Shown: one piece after another, positions 23,969 through 33,270 of the stretch
Layout of the letters: each line of letters starts with the position of its first letter
How positions within the stretch are numbered: position 1 is the stretch's first letter
DNA from: Microbacterium sp. SD291
GTDB taxonomy: Bacteria; Actinomycetota; Actinomycetes; Actinomycetales; Microbacteriaceae
Direction of reading: 5' to 3'
Assembly (NCBI RefSeq): GCF_017355365.1
Contig: NZ_JADIJR010000017.1
Span: 1-64,000, forward strand
DNA: 64,000 nucleotides
Notes under the pieces: model-generated
Databases searched by the model: none
Told to the model about the DNA's origin: nothing
The model's input: the letters and a program-made list of their open reading frames with translations, nothing else
Made by a program: the position numbers and the translations under genes

Positions 23969-25417
23969 TCAGTGCGTGTCGATGGCTTCGATCTCGGTGC
24001 GGTCGCCGGACCATTGGGTGTGGAAGGTGCCTTCCTTGTCGATGCGGCGGTACGTGTGCGCTCCGAAGAAGTCGCGCTGTCCCTGCACGAGGGCGGCGGG
24101 GAGGCGGTCGGCGCGGATGCCGTCGTAGTACGACAGCGACGACGAGAACGCCGGTGCGGGGATGCCGGCCTGCGCGGCGGTCACGACGACGCGGCGCCAG
24201 GCGGCCTGGGCGCGGGTGAACACCTCGGCGAAGTACGGCGCGGTCATCAGCACCGGGAGCTCGGGCTCTGCCGCGTACGCGTCGGCGATGCGGTTCAGGA
24301 ACTGCGCGCGGATGATGCAGCCGCCGCGCCAGATCTTCGAGATCGCACCCAGGTCGATGTTCCAGTCGTACTCCGCGGCGCCGGCGCGGATCTCGTCGAA
24401 GCCCTGCGAGTAGGCGACGATCTTCGAGGCGTACAGGGCGAGGCGGACGTCTTCGATGAATGCGGCTTCGTCGGTGACGGTGAACTCCTCGTCCGTACCG
24501 GGGAGGTTGACGGCGACGGCGCGCTGCTCGGGGTGGGAGGAGAGGGAGCGGGCGAAGGTCGCCTCGGCGATGCCGGAGACCGGGACGCCGAGGGAGAGGG
24601 CGGTCTGCACGGTCCAGGCGCCGGTGCCCTTGGCGCCGGCCTGGTCGAGGATGACGTCGACGAGCGGCTTGCCGGTCTCGGCATCCACCTGGCGGAGCAC
24701 CTCGGCGGTGATCTCGATGAGGTAGGACTCGAGTTCGCCGGTGTTCCATTCGGCGAAGATGTCGGCGATCTCGGCGGGGGTCTTGCCGGTGCCGCGGCGG
24801 ATGAGGTCGTAGGCCTCGGCGATGAGCTGCATGTCGGCGTATTCGATGCCGTTGTGCACCATCTTCACGAAGTGGCCGGCGCCGTCGTGTCCGACGTGCG
24901 TGACGCACGCCTCGCCCTCGGCGATCGCGGCGATCGATTTCAGGATCGGGCCGAGGGTGATCCAGGACTCGTCGGAGCCGCCGGGCATGATCGAGGGGCC
25001 GGTGAGGGCGCCCTCTTCGCCGCCGGAGATCCCGGCGCCGACGAAGTTGATGCCGGTCTCGCGGACGGCCTTCTCGCGGCGGATCGTGTCGGGGAAGAAC
25101 GCGTTGCCGCCGTCGACGATGATGTCGCCGGGCTCGAACACCTCGACCAGGGAATCGATCACGGCATCGGTCGGGCCGCCGGCCTTGACCATGATGATCG
25201 CGGTGCGCGGCTTCTGCAGCGAGTCCGCGAACTCGCGGTAGGTCGCAGCGGGCACGAACCCGGCCTCGGGGTGCGCGTCGAGCACGGACTGCGTCTTCTC
25301 GTAGCTGCGGTTGAAGATCGCCACGGTGTTGCCCTCGCGGCTGGCGAGGTTGCGGGCGAGGTTCGAGCCCATGACGGCGAGTCCGACGACTCCGATGTTG
25401 GCAGATGCTTCGGGCAC
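23969..25417 (-). CDS. gnd: 6-phosphogluconate dehydrogenase, decarboxylating (NADP+)
   Basis: 482 aa, the long form. N-terminal Rossmann VVGLAVMGSNLARNLA with NRS at the NADP 2'-phosphate position, signature IVDGGNAFFPDT, ISGGEEGALTGPSIMPGG, catalytic KMVHNGIEYADMQLI (Lys and Asn). It converts 6-phosphogluconate to ribulose-5-phosphate, so it continues the gluconate pathway encoded at 12-16 kb and the oxidative pentose phosphate route. GTG start with GAGGAG 7 nt ahead. Next to decayed idonate genes. Confidence 0.96.
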   Translation of the reverse strand: MPEASANIGVVGLAVMGSNLARNLASREGNTVAIFNRSYEKTQSVLDAHPEAGFVPAATYREFADSLQKPRTAIIMVKAGGPTDAVIDSLVEVFEPGDIIVDGGNAFFPDTIRREKAVRETGINFVGAGISGGEEGALTGPSIMPGGSDESWITLGPILKSIAAIAEGEACVTHVGHDGAGHFVKMVHNGIEYADMQLIAEAYDLIRRGTGKTPAEIADIFAEWNTGELESYLIEITAEVLRQVDAETGKPLVDVILDQAGAKGTGAWTVQTALSLGVPVSGIAEATFARSLSSHPEQRAVAVNLPGTDEEFTVTDEAAFIEDVRLALYASKIVAYSQGFDEIRAGAAEYDWNIDLGAISKIWRGGCIIRAQFLNRIADAYAAEPELPVLMTAPYFAEVFTRAQAAWRRVVVTAAQAGIPAPAFSSSLSYYDGIRADRLPAALVQGQRDFFGAHTYRRIDKEGTFHTQWSGDRTEIEAIDTH

Positions 25418-25474
25418 AGAATGCTCCTCGATCGTGAAGTAGGGGATGGATTCAGATTATCGCGGCGGCCGAGG

Positions 25475-26035
25475 TCAGCGTGCCCGTGTGTCGCGGGATG
25501 CCACGAACCGGCGAGATACTGCGATGTCGCGCTCGCCGAGCCCCGCCTCGACGAGCTCGTCGAAAGCGGCGCGCAGCGTCGGCAGCAGGACGGCCGAGGT
25601 GCCGGTGGCGTCGGCGATGTCGGCGGCGAAGCGAAGATCCTTCACCATGTACACGGCCATGCTCGACGGCGAGTCGTCGCCGGTGACGAGCTTGTCCCTG
25701 CGGCTCTCCAGCAGGCGCGAACCGGCATAGCCGCCCGAGAGCAGCTCCCACATCGCGGAGACGACGAGCTGGTTGCACGCCTTCGCCACCTCGCCGGCGC
25801 GGAGCGGCCCCAGCAGCACCGGGGTCCCGCAGGCGGACAGGATCTCGGCGGCGATGGCCGCGGCATCCGGGGCCCCGCCGAGCATGATCGACAGCGTGCC
25901 GGCAGTGGCGCCGTCCACTCGAGGAGGGCCTCGAGCTGCGGGAGGTCGGGGAGCATCACGAGCAGCACGTCGACTCCGGCGGCGAGCTCTCGAGGAGTCG
26001 CGGCCCAGGATGCGCCGGCGTCGAGCTCGTCACGC
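25475..26035 (-). pseudogene. Decayed beta-hydroxyacid (3-hydroxyisobutyrate/tartronate semialdehyde type) dehydrogenase
   Basis: Two frames carry parts of one gene. From about 26033 to 25920 one frame reads DELDAGASWAATPREL and VLLVMLPDLPQLEALL, a piece just after the N-terminal Rossmann fold. A different frame from about 25918 reads DGATAGTLSIMLGG, VAKACNQLVVSAM, LLSGGYAGSRLLE and YMVKDLRFAADIADATGTSAVLLP to a stop at 25475. Missing compared with the family: the first 40 or so residues, about 55 residues with the catalytic GxxGG region, and about 25 residues after ACNQ; the first two halves are also frameshifted. Clearly non-functional. Confidence 0.8.
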
Positions 26036-26063
26036 CGCCGGCATGACCGACAAGGAGCACAGG

Positions 26064-26362
26064 ATGAAGAATCTCGCCGTCGTGGCGCATGGCGCCGACG
26101 ATCTGCGCATCGAGGCCGCGGCATCAGACGGCTCAGGACCGGCCGCAGGCGCACCCGTGACGGTGCATCCGCTCACACCGCACGGCGACGGGGTCACCCC
26201 GTGGCCGCAGGATCGTCCCAATCTCGCGCCCGCGTCCAGCTATCTGGGTTCTGCGATGCATCTTCCGCACACCCAGGGTGCGTTCGCCACCCGGGTCGCA
26301 CTCTGGCCGCGGATCCGGCGAGTTCCTGCAAGGTGCTCCTCGACTTCGGCCTCGAGGGCTGA
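26064..26362 (+). pseudogene. Decayed L-idonate 5-dehydrogenase (zinc MDR family)
   Basis: ATG 26064 still has AAGGAG 7 nt ahead. The frame reads MKNLAVVAHGADDLRIE (N-terminus of the family), then jumps to PVTVHPLTPHGDG, RPNLAPASSYLGSA and PHTQGAFATRVAL, blocks typical of L-idonate 5-dehydrogenase. A shift near 26310 leads to the family C-terminus SSCKVLLDFGLEG with stop at 26360-26362. About 250 of 340 residues are gone, including the zinc ligands and Rossmann fold. Divergent from the decayed dehydrogenase on the other strand, so one deletion-prone locus. Confidence 0.75.
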
Positions 26363-26375
26363 AGATCGGAGGGCA

Positions 26376-26501
26376 TCAGTCCTTGCGGTAGCCGGAGCGG
26401 CCGAGCGAGAACAGCGCGGCGAACGTGAGACCCGCTGCGCACACCGTCATCGCGCCGATCAGCCATCCGAGTGCGTGTGAGAGGAATGCGCCGTCGAGCA
26501 T
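26376..26501 (-). CDS. 41-aa single-pass membrane peptide, unknown function
   Basis: ATG 26501 to TGA 26376: MLDGAFLSHALGWLIGAMT continues with a hydrophobic stretch and ends in the charged tail RSGYRKD. GGAG lies 9 nt before the ATG, codon use is GC3-rich, and there is one clear membrane helix (about res. 8-33). These signs argue for a real gene despite its size. It sits between decayed genes and the bL25 leader. I do not recognise the family; no function is proposed. Confidence 0.65.
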   Translation of the reverse strand: MLDGAFLSHALGWLIGAMTVCAAGLTFAALFSLGRSGYRKD

Positions 26502-26587
26502 GGGGTTCTCCGTGATCTGCGTGGATGGGGGCGGGTGTCCTCAGCCTATCGGGTCATCCGGTACCATTGGAGGAGTACCTCGGCGAG

Positions 26588-26648
26588 GGACGCTTTCGCG
26601 CGTGCGCGGACGTCCGTTATCGACGCGGCGAAGCAAGCCCGGTGGCTT
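26588..26648 (+). promoter_or_regulatory. Structured 5' leader of the bL25 gene
   Basis: The 227 nt before the bL25 start hold no gene. A TACCAT hexamer at 26562-26567 could be the -10. The transcript can fold a two-part hairpin, GGACG(26588-26592)...CGCG/CGCG...CGTCC(26611-26615), and AAGCC-CGGT-GGCTT (26635-26648). Autoregulation by the ribosomal protein is possible but unproven. Confidence 0.35.
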
Positions 26649-26728
26649 TCCTCACGCGTCTGCGCACGAGATCACAATTCCAAGACCACCGCGCGGCCGA
26701 TTCGCTGCGTGCCCCGAAGGAGAACCTC

Positions 26729-27340
26729 ATGTCTGAAGACACCAAGGTCCACGCCGAGCTCCGCGAGAGCTTCGGCAAGGGCTTCGCCCGTCGCCTCCGC
26801 GCCGCCGGCAAGATCCCGGCCGTCATCTACGGCCACGGCACGGAGCCCGTGCACGTCGCACTGCCCGGCCACCAGGTCTCGCTCATCATCCGTCGTGCCA
26901 ACGCGGTCCTCGAACTCGAGATCGACGGCAAGGGGGACCAGCTCACCCTCGTCAAGGACGTGCAGAAGGACCCGGTGCACCAGATCATCGAGCACATCGA
27001 CCTGCTCGTCGTGAAGAAGGGCGAGAAGGTCACCATCGACATTCCCGTCGTCGTCGTCGGCGAGTCCGCCGCCGGCACCATCGTGAACCTCGACGCCACG
27101 ACGCTGTCGATCGAGGCTGAGGCGACGCACATCCCGCAGCACCTCGAGGTGTCGGTCGAGGGCCTCGAAGAGGGCGCTCACATCACCGCCGCCGACGTCA
27201 CGCTGCCCAAGGGCTCGACGCTGCTCGCCGACCCCGAGGTGCTCGTCGTCGCGATCTCCGTCCCCGCAGCTCCCGTGGAGGCTGACGAAGCCCCCGCCGC
27301 CGAGGCCGAGGCTCCGGCCGAGGAGGCCGCCGCGGAGTGA
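26729..27340 (+). CDS. rplY: Ribosomal protein bL25 (Ctc form)
   Basis: 203 aa. N-terminal L25 domain (ELRESFGKGFARRLRAAGKIPAVIYG) binds 5S rRNA; the C-terminal TL5/Ctc domain (IPVVVVGESAAGTIV, LPKGSTLL) follows and ends in an Ala/Glu-rich tail. Start ATG 26729 with GAAGGAG 7 nt ahead; the frame is open further upstream but lacks a ribosome site there. Followed by pth, a common pairing because both serve translation. Confidence 0.95.
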   Translation: MSEDTKVHAELRESFGKGFARRLRAAGKIPAVIYGHGTEPVHVALPGHQVSLIIRRANAVLELEIDGKGDQLTLVKDVQKDPVHQIIEHIDLLVVKKGEKVTIDIPVVVVGESAAGTIVNLDATTLSIEAEATHIPQHLEVSVEGLEEGAHITAADVTLPKGSTLLADPEVLVVAISVPAAPVEADEAPAAEAEAPAEEAAAE

Positions 27341-27390
27341 TCTCCGCCGGTCTCGTCGCATAGCGGTTCCACCGCAGGCGATTTTCACCG

Positions 27391-27423
27391 CAGAGGGGGC
27401 GCGAGCACATCGCGCCCCCTCTG
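27391..27423 (+). terminator. Hairpin between rplY and pth
   Basis: CAGAGGGGGCGCG (27391-27403), loop AGCACAT, CGCGCCCCCTCTG (27411-27423): perfect 13-bp stem. No U-tract. It lies 48 nt before the pth start. Confidence 0.65.
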
Positions 27424-27470
27424 TCGTATCCTGACCGGGTCCGGGACCCGCAGGACGAGAGGACGAGGAC

Positions 27471-28052
27471 ATGGCATCCACCTGGCTGGTGGTGGGGCTC
27501 GGAAACCCCGGCCCGCGGTACGAGGCGACGAGGCACAACGTCGGCCAGATGGTCGTCGACGAGCTCGCCGCCCGTCGCGGCGAGAGCTTCCGCGAGCACA
27601 AGGGCGGCGCCAGGGTCGTGGAGACGTGGCTCCGCCCCGGCGCCGACAAGCTGGTCCTGGCCAAGCCCAACACGTTCATGAACGTCTCGGGGACGCCTGT
27701 CGCCGCTCTCGTCCGGTTCTACTCGGTGCCGGCGGAGCAGGTCATCGTCGTGCACGACGAGCTCGACATCCCCTTCGACACCGTCAAGCTGAAGATCGGC
27801 GGCGGACACGGCGGGCACAACGGGGTCCGCGACATCGCGCGCGCCATCACCACCCCCGATTTCCCGCGGGTGCGAGTGGGGATCGGCCGGCCGGCCGGCC
27901 GCCAGGACCCCGCCGACTGGGTGCTCTCACCCTTCGGGAAGGACGAGCGGGCGAACCTGCCGATCCTGGTGTCGGATGCCGCGGACGCGGTCGAGCTCCT
28001 CGTGGCCGAGGGGCTGCTCGCCGCTCAGCAGAAGCATCACGCTCCGCGCTGA
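27471..28052 (+). CDS. pth: Peptidyl-tRNA hydrolase
   Basis: 193 aa. [19 protein letters not shown] contains the catalytic His; [17 protein letters not shown] and [13 protein letters not shown] are the other family blocks. It recycles tRNA from peptidyl-tRNA released by stalled ribosomes. GAGGACGAGGAC precedes ATG 27471. Two copies of a 14-bp unit follow its stop. Confidence 0.96.
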   Translation: MASTWLVVGLGNPGPRYEATRHNVGQMVVDELAARRGESFREHKGGARVVETWLRPGADKLVLAKPNTFMNVSGTPVAALVRFYSVPAEQVIVVHDELDIPFDTVKLKIGGGHGGHNGVRDIARAITTPDFPRVRVGIGRPAGRQDPADWVLSPFGKDERANLPILVSDAADAVELLVAEGLLAAQQKHHAPR

Positions 28053-28056
28053 GCTG

Positions 28057-28084
28057 CGTCGAGCGCTGAGCGTCGAGCGCTGAG
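28057..28084. repeat. Two tandem copies of a 14-bp unit after pth
   Basis: CGTCGAGCGCTGAG twice in a row, starting 4 nt past the pth stop. The pth end itself reads CGCGCTGAG, so the unit looks like a duplication of stop-codon sequence. Confidence 0.8.
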
Positions 28085-28098
28085 CGGAGGGACGGCCG

Positions 28099-28689
28099 CT
28101 ACGGCAGGAATCCGGTGGCTGTTCCGGCGGCGAAGGCGAACAGCAGGACCACGCCGAAGACGATCGGCCCGAGCACGGCGACGATCAGGGCGCCGATGCC
28201 GAGGCCGCGTCCCTGCTTCCTGCGGATGGCGATGATCCCGAGGACGATCGCGACGATACCGAGGATCGTGCCGGCCCAGAACGAGATCTCCGCCCAGAGC
28301 ACCTGATCGCGGGCGGGGGAGAGGACCGTGAGGACTTCCGTCGTGCTCGCGTCGAGCCCGCTCGGGATGCGTCGGCCGATCTCGAACCCGGCGACGCCCG
28401 CGACGATCGGGGTCACGACCGCGGCGACGAGGGCGAACACGAGCGCGAGGACGCCTGGGAGCTTCGAGCTCGTCGCGACGGGTGCGGGCACCGCGTAGGC
28501 GCCGGCCGGCACGGCATAGCCGCCCACCGGGACCTGGTAGGCACCCGGGGGTGCGGCCTGCGGAGGCACGGGATAGGCTGCCGGCGGCTGCGGGGCGGTG
28601 AACGCGGGCGGCTGCGGGGCCGTGAACCCTGGCGCGGGCGGCACCGGGGGAACGGCTCCGTACGGCGGGGGCAGCTGCGGATCAGTCAC
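28099..28689 (-). CDS. Proline-rich tail plus DUF4190-like membrane domain, unknown function
   Basis: 196 aa. Residues 1-70 are Pro/Ala/Tyr-rich and cytosolic (PQPPAFTAPQPP repeated twice, GGYAVPAGAYAVP). Three membrane helices follow: LPGVLALVFALVAAVVTPIV, FWAGTILGIVAIVLGIIAIRRK and GIGALIVAVLGPIVFGVVLL. This layout matches small actinobacterial DUF4190-type proteins. GTG 28689 with TAGGAT 6 nt upstream (leaderless). Function unknown; divided from trpS by 23 nt on the same strand. Confidence 0.8.
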   Translation of the reverse strand: MTDPQLPPPYGAVPPVPPAPGFTAPQPPAFTAPQPPAAYPVPPQAAPPGAYQVPVGGYAVPAGAYAVPAPVATSSKLPGVLALVFALVAAVVTPIVAGVAGFEIGRRIPSGLDASTTEVLTVLSPARDQVLWAEISFWAGTILGIVAIVLGIIAIRRKQGRGLGIGALIVAVLGPIVFGVVLLFAFAAGTATGFLP

Positions 28690-28712
28690 GCCCCCATCCT
28701 ATGGCCGGCGCG

Positions 28713-29717
28713 TCAGACGCGCCGCAGCAGCCCGACTCGGTCGTACACGGCGCCGAGGGTCTCGTCGGCCACGGCATCCGCCCTGCCGGCGTTCTCCGCG
28801 AGGATCCGGTCGAGCTCCGCGGGGTCGTCGAGGAGTTCCAGGGCGCGCTCGCGCACCGGGCCGAACTCCTCGACCACGACCTCGGCGAGGCCCTTCTTGA
28901 AGTCCCCGTACCCGCGGCCCGCGTACTCGTCCTCGATCGATGCGACCTGGCGCCCGGTGAGGGCGGCGTAAATGGTCAGCAGGTTCGAGACGCCGGGCTT
29001 GCTCTCGCGGTCGAACCGCACGGAGCCCTCATTGTCCGTCACCGCGCGCATGATCTTCTTGGCCGACTTCGCCGGGTCGTCGAGCATCCACAGCACACCG
29101 GCGTCGCTCTCGGCCGACTTCGACATCTTGGCGGTCGGGTTCTGCAGGTCGTAGATGCGCGCGGTGTCCTTCTGGATCACCGGGCGCGGCACGACGAAGG
29201 TGTCGCCGAACCGGGAGTTGAAGCGCTCTGCGAGGTCTCTGGTGAGCTCGACGTGCTGCTTCTGGTCGTCTCCGACCGGCACGACGTCGGTCTGATACAG
29301 CAGGATGTCGGCGGCCATCAGCACCGGGTAGGTGAAGAGCCCCACGCTGGTGGCGTCGGCGCCGTAGCGCGCCGACTTGTCCTTGAACTGCGTCATCCGG
29401 CCGGCTTCGCCGAAGCCCGTGATCGTGGAGAGGATCCAGGCGAGCTCGGCGTGCGCGCGCACGTGCGACTGCACGTACAGCGTCGACTGCGACGGCTCGA
29501 TTCCCGCCGCGATGTACTGGGCGGCCGTGCGGCGCGTCTTCTCGCGCAGCTCCGCCGGGTCCTGTGCGACGGTGAGCGCGTGCAGGTCGACGACCGAGAA
29601 GTACGCGTCGTAAGAGCCCTGCAGCTCGCGCCACTGCAGGAGGGCCCCGATGTAGTTGCCGATCTGGAGGGAGTCGGCTGAGGGCTGCATTCCTGAGTAG
29701 AGGCGCGGTTTGGTCAC
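28713..29717 (-). CDS. trpS: Tryptophanyl-tRNA synthetase
   Basis: 334 aa class I synthetase. HIGH-like [14 protein letters not shown], substrate block [19 protein letters not shown], and KMSKS loop AKMSKSAES. Charges tRNA-Trp. GTG 29717; TAGGAT (29724-29729) lies 6 nt ahead, the leaderless pattern, and there is no Shine-Dalgarno. Upstream hairpin 29737-29768 separates it from xth. Confidence 0.96.
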   Translation of the reverse strand: MTKPRLYSGMQPSADSLQIGNYIGALLQWRELQGSYDAYFSVVDLHALTVAQDPAELREKTRRTAAQYIAAGIEPSQSTLYVQSHVRAHAELAWILSTITGFGEAGRMTQFKDKSARYGADATSVGLFTYPVLMAADILLYQTDVVPVGDDQKQHVELTRDLAERFNSRFGDTFVVPRPVIQKDTARIYDLQNPTAKMSKSAESDAGVLWMLDDPAKSAKKIMRAVTDNEGSVRFDRESKPGVSNLLTIYAALTGRQVASIEDEYAGRGYGDFKKGLAEVVVEEFGPVRERALELLDDPAELDRILAENAGRADAVADETLGAVYDRVGLLRRV

Positions 29718-29736
29718 ATGTCAATCCTATGGGGAT

Positions 29737-29768
29737 GCCGGACCGCTTCCGCGCGGGAGCGGTCCGGC
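29737..29768 (-). terminator. Terminator hairpin after xth
   Basis: GCCGGACCGCTTCC (29737-29750), loop GCGC, GGGAGCGGTCCGGC (29755-29768): 14-bp stem with one G-U pair, 8 nt past the xth stop and upstream of the trpS promoter. Confidence 0.7.
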
Positions 29769-29776
29769 ACGCGCGC

Positions 29777-30616
29777 TCAGCAGATGTAGTCGACGACCAC
29801 GGGGGCGTGGTCGCTCCACCGCTGGTCGTAGGACGCGGCGCGCGCCACGTGATAGGCGGTGGCGCGCTCTGCGAGCGACGGCGTCGCGAGGTGATAGTCG
29901 ATGCGCCAGCCCGAGTCGTTGTCGAAGGCCTGCCCGCGCATCGACCACCAGGTGTACGGCCCGTCGATCTCACCGTGGAAGCGGCGGCCGACATCCACCC
30001 AGCCGAGCCCGGTGCCCACCGAGCCGTCGACGCATTCGATCTCGGCGCCGGCGTCACCGAGGAACCGGTCGAAGTAGGCGCGCTCGCGAGGGAGGAAGCC
30101 GGCCTTCTTGCGGTTGCCGCGCCAATTCTTGATGTCGAGCTCGCGGTGCCCGACATTGAGGTCTCCGGTGACCAGTGCGAGGGCGCCGTCGGACGCGAGC
30201 GACGCGAGGCGGATGCCGAACGCGTCGAGGAACTTCCACTTCTCCTCCTGGCGGGGCGTGTCGGCCTCGCCGGAGTGCACGTAGGCGCTGACGACGGTCA
30301 GCGGCCGGTCGCCGAGCTGGAAGTCCGCCTCGATCCAGCGGCCCTTGGAGTCGAAGTCGACATCGCCGAACTCGGTGCGTGCGGCCAGCGCCGGGGTCCG
30401 GCTGGCGATCGCGACGCCGGCCCGGCCCTTGGCGGTCGCCTCGTCGTGCACGAACGACCAGCCGGGGAGTGCGGCCTCGATGTGCTCGTCCTGCCCGCGG
30501 ACCTCCTGCAGCGTGAGGATGTCGACCTCGGCGGCGTCGAGCCAGGTGCTCATGCCGTTGCGGGCGGCCGCCCTGATCCCGTTGACATTGACTGAGGCGA
30601 TACGCAGATGAGGCAT
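29777..30616 (-). CDS. xth: Exodeoxyribonuclease III / AP endonuclease
   Basis: 279 aa EEP-fold nuclease. Seen: VNVNGIRAA, LQEV (metal Glu), SAYVHSG, catalytic GDLNVGHRELDIKN, WRIDYHLAT and SDHAPVVVDY with the catalytic His. It repairs abasic sites in DNA. ATG 30616 has TAGGCT 6 nt upstream (leaderless). It is on the same strand as sdhB but with its own promoter. Confidence 0.94.
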   Translation of the reverse strand: MPHLRIASVNVNGIRAAARNGMSTWLDAAEVDILTLQEVRGQDEHIEAALPGWSFVHDEATAKGRAGVAIASRTPALAARTEFGDVDFDSKGRWIEADFQLGDRPLTVVSAYVHSGEADTPRQEEKWKFLDAFGIRLASLASDGALALVTGDLNVGHRELDIKNWRGNRKKAGFLPRERAYFDRFLGDAGAEIECVDGSVGTGLGWVDVGRRFHGEIDGPYTWWSMRGQAFDNDSGWRIDYHLATPSLAERATAYHVARAASYDQRWSDHAPVVVDYIC

Positions 30617-30663
30617 GGTTCCAGCCTAGGGCGAGGGTGGGACACCCGTCGCCGCAGCGTCGG

Positions 30664-31422
30664 TCAGGGGCGTCCGCGCAGCACGGCCTGCTTGACCTCG
30701 GCGATGGCCTTGGTGACCTCGATGCCACGCGGGCACGCCTCGGAGCAGTTGAAGGTGGTCCGGCAGCGCCAGACGCCCTCCTTGTCGTTGAGGATGTCGA
30801 GGCGCACGGCGGCGTTGTCGTCGCGCGAGTCGAAGATGAACCGGTGCGCGTTCACGATGGCGGCCGGGCCGAAGTACTGGCCGTCGGTCCAGAACACCGG
30901 ACACGAGGACGTGCATGCGGCGCACAGGATGCACTTGGTGGTGTCGTCGAAGATCTCGCGGTCCGCGATCGTCTGAACGCGCTCCTTGCCCTTCTCCGGC
31001 GCCGAGCTCGCGACGAGGAACGGCTGCACCTCGCGGTACGACGCGAAGAACGGCTCCATGTCGACGACGAGGTCCTTCTCCAGCGGCAGGCCCTTGATCG
31101 CCTCGACGTAGATGGGCTTGGAGATGTCCAGGTCCTTGATCAGCGTCTTGCAGGCGAGGCGGTTGCGGCCGTTGATGCGCATGGCGTCCGAACCGCAGAT
31201 GCCGTGCGCGCAGGAGCGGCGGAACGTCAGCGAGCCGTCGACCTCCCACTTGATCTTGTGCAGGGCGTCCAGCACTCGGTCGGTGGAGTACAGCTCCACG
31301 TCGTAGTCGACCCAGTGCGGCTCCGCGTCGACCTCAGGGTCGAAGCGGCGGATGTTGAAGGTGACGATGAAGGACTGGACGGCGGCGTCCGCAGCCGGAA
31401 CCTCGGCGACAGCGTTCGACAT
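30664..31422 (-). CDS. sdhB: Succinate dehydrogenase iron-sulfur subunit
   Basis: 252 aa. [2Fe-2S] ligands in SCAHGICGSDAM and LACKTL; [4Fe-4S]/[3Fe-4S] ligands in CILCAACTSSCP and FNCSEACPRGIEV. It passes electrons from SdhA flavin to the membrane quinone site. Fourth gene of sdhCDAB, 2 nt after sdhA. Confidence 0.97.
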   Translation of the reverse strand: MSNAVAEVPAADAAVQSFIVTFNIRRFDPEVDAEPHWVDYDVELYSTDRVLDALHKIKWEVDGSLTFRRSCAHGICGSDAMRINGRNRLACKTLIKDLDISKPIYVEAIKGLPLEKDLVVDMEPFFASYREVQPFLVASSAPEKGKERVQTIADREIFDDTTKCILCAACTSSCPVFWTDGQYFGPAAIVNAHRFIFDSRDDNAAVRLDILNDKEGVWRCRTTFNCSEACPRGIEVTKAIAEVKQAVLRGRP

Positions 31423-31424
31423 GC

Positions 31425-33251
31425 TCAGTACTTCCTCTCCATCGGCGGGTAGTTCAATTCGCCCTGCTCGTTCTTCGTGAACACGACAGGCTTCCAGCCG
31501 AGCTTGATGTGGTCGCTCGGGTCGGACGAGTGCGCGTCACCGGTCAGGTAGGCCATGGTGTGCTGCATGTACTTCTCGTCGTCGCGCTGGGGGAAGTCGT
31601 CGCGCATGTGGCCGCCGCGGCTCTCCTCGCGGTTCTGCGCGGCGTAGACGACGACCTCGGCGATGTCGAGGAGGAAGCCCAGCTCGACGGCCTCGAGGAG
31701 GTCCGTGTTGAACCGCTTGCCCTTGTCGTCGACGTGCACGTTCCTGTAGCGCTCGCGGAGCTCCGCGATCACGCCGAGGACGTGCTGCAGGGACTCGTGG
31801 GTGCGGAACACCTGGGCGCCCTTGTCCATCTCGTCCTGCAGCGTCTTGCGCAGGACCGCGATGCGCTCGGTGCCCTGGTTGTTCCTCAGGCCCTCGAGCA
31901 TCCCCTTGACGAACCCGGCCGGGTCCTCGGGAAGCGGCACGAACTCGGCGGTCTTGACGTACTCCACGGCGTTGCGGCCGCTGCGCTTGCCGAACACGTT
32001 GATGTCGAGCAGCGAGTTGGTGCCGAGGCGGTTGGCACCGTGCACCGAGACGCAGGCGCACTCCCCGGCGGCGTACAGGCCGGGAACGACGGTGTCGTTG
32101 TCTGCCAGCACCTCGCCGTTGTTGTTGGTGGGGATGCCGCCCATCGCGTAGTGCGCCGTCGGCATCACCGGCACCGGCTCGACCACGGGGTCGACGCCCA
32201 GGTAGGTGCGGGCGAACTCGGTGATGTCAGGGAGCTTGGTCTCGAGGACCTCGGCGCCCAGGTGCGTGCAGTCGAGCAGCACGTAGTCCTTGTCGGGGCC
32301 GGCGCCACGGCCCTCCGCGACCTCCTGGACCATGCAGCGCGCGACGATGTCGCGGGGCGCGAGGTCCTTGATGGTGGGGGCGTAGCGCTCCATGAAGCGC
32401 TCACCGGAGGCGTTGCGCAGGATCGCGCCCTCGCCGCGCGCGCCCTCGGTGAGGAGGATGCCGAGACCGGCGAGGCCGGTCGGGTGGAACTGGAAGAACT
32501 CCAGGTCCTCGAGGGGGAGGCCCTTGCGCCAGACGATGCCGACGCCGTCACCGGTGAGGGTGTGCGCGTTCGAGGTCGTCTTGAAGATCTTGCCGAAGCC
32601 GCCGGTCGCGAAGATCACGGCCTTGGCCTGGAAGACGTGCAGCTCGCCGGTCGAGAGGTCGTATGCGACGACGCCCGACACCTGCGTCTTGCCGTCGGCA
32701 TCCTTCACCGTGAGCAAGTCGAGCACGTAGAACTCGTTGAAGAAGTTGATGCCGAGCTTGACGCAGTTCTGGAACAGCGTCTGCAGGATCATGTGGCCGG
32801 TGCGGTCCGCGGCGTAGCAGGCGCGGCGCACCGGGGTCTTGCCGTGCTCGGCGGTGTGGCCGCCGAAGCGCCGCTGATCGATCTTGCCCTCGGGGGTGCG
32901 GTTGAAGGGGAGACCCATGTTCTCCAGGTCGATCACCGCGTCGATGGCCTCCTTGGCGAGGATCTCCGCCGCGTCCTGGTCGACGAGGTAGTCGCCGCCC
33001 TTGACGGTGTCGAAGGTGTGCCACTCCCAGCTGTCCTCCTCGACGTTCGCGAGGGCGGCGGCCATGCCGCCCTGCGCCGCGCCCGTGTGGGAACGCGTCG
33101 GGTAGAGCTTGGAGATCACCGCGGTCCTGGCGCCAGGCCCTGCCTCGATGGCGGCCCGCATGCCGGCGCCACCCGCGCCCACGATGACGATGTCGAACTG
33201 GTGGTAGTGCACACCGTCGCGGACGACGGAATCCTGGGTCTCGGTAGTCAC
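31425..33251 (-). CDS. sdhA: Succinate dehydrogenase flavoprotein subunit
   Basis: 608 aa. FAD fold [15 protein letters not shown], covalent-FAD motif [15 protein letters not shown], active-site FHPTGL and [13 protein letters not shown]. Oxidises succinate to fumarate in the citrate cycle and respiratory chain. It starts 19 nt after sdhD. Confidence 0.97.
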   Translation of the reverse strand: MTTETQDSVVRDGVHYHQFDIVIVGAGGAGMRAAIEAGPGARTAVISKLYPTRSHTGAAQGGMAAALANVEEDSWEWHTFDTVKGGDYLVDQDAAEILAKEAIDAVIDLENMGLPFNRTPEGKIDQRRFGGHTAEHGKTPVRRACYAADRTGHMILQTLFQNCVKLGINFFNEFYVLDLLTVKDADGKTQVSGVVAYDLSTGELHVFQAKAVIFATGGFGKIFKTTSNAHTLTGDGVGIVWRKGLPLEDLEFFQFHPTGLAGLGILLTEGARGEGAILRNASGERFMERYAPTIKDLAPRDIVARCMVQEVAEGRGAGPDKDYVLLDCTHLGAEVLETKLPDITEFARTYLGVDPVVEPVPVMPTAHYAMGGIPTNNNGEVLADNDTVVPGLYAAGECACVSVHGANRLGTNSLLDINVFGKRSGRNAVEYVKTAEFVPLPEDPAGFVKGMLEGLRNNQGTERIAVLRKTLQDEMDKGAQVFRTHESLQHVLGVIAELRERYRNVHVDDKGKRFNTDLLEAVELGFLLDIAEVVVYAAQNREESRGGHMRDDFPQRDDEKYMQHTMAYLTGDAHSSDPSDHIKLGWKPVVFTKNEQGELNYPPMERKY

Positions 33252-33270
33252 TTCTCGTATGCCTTCTCTT

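Noticed and set aside
25642..26154. A 170-residue minus-strand frame as an intact gene
   Set aside because: Only a short internal part resembles a dehydrogenase; it is one frame of the decayed gene.
26502..26728. Upstream in-frame extension of the bL25 gene
   Set aside because: No ribosome site there, no family similarity; GAAGGAG sits just before ATG 26729.
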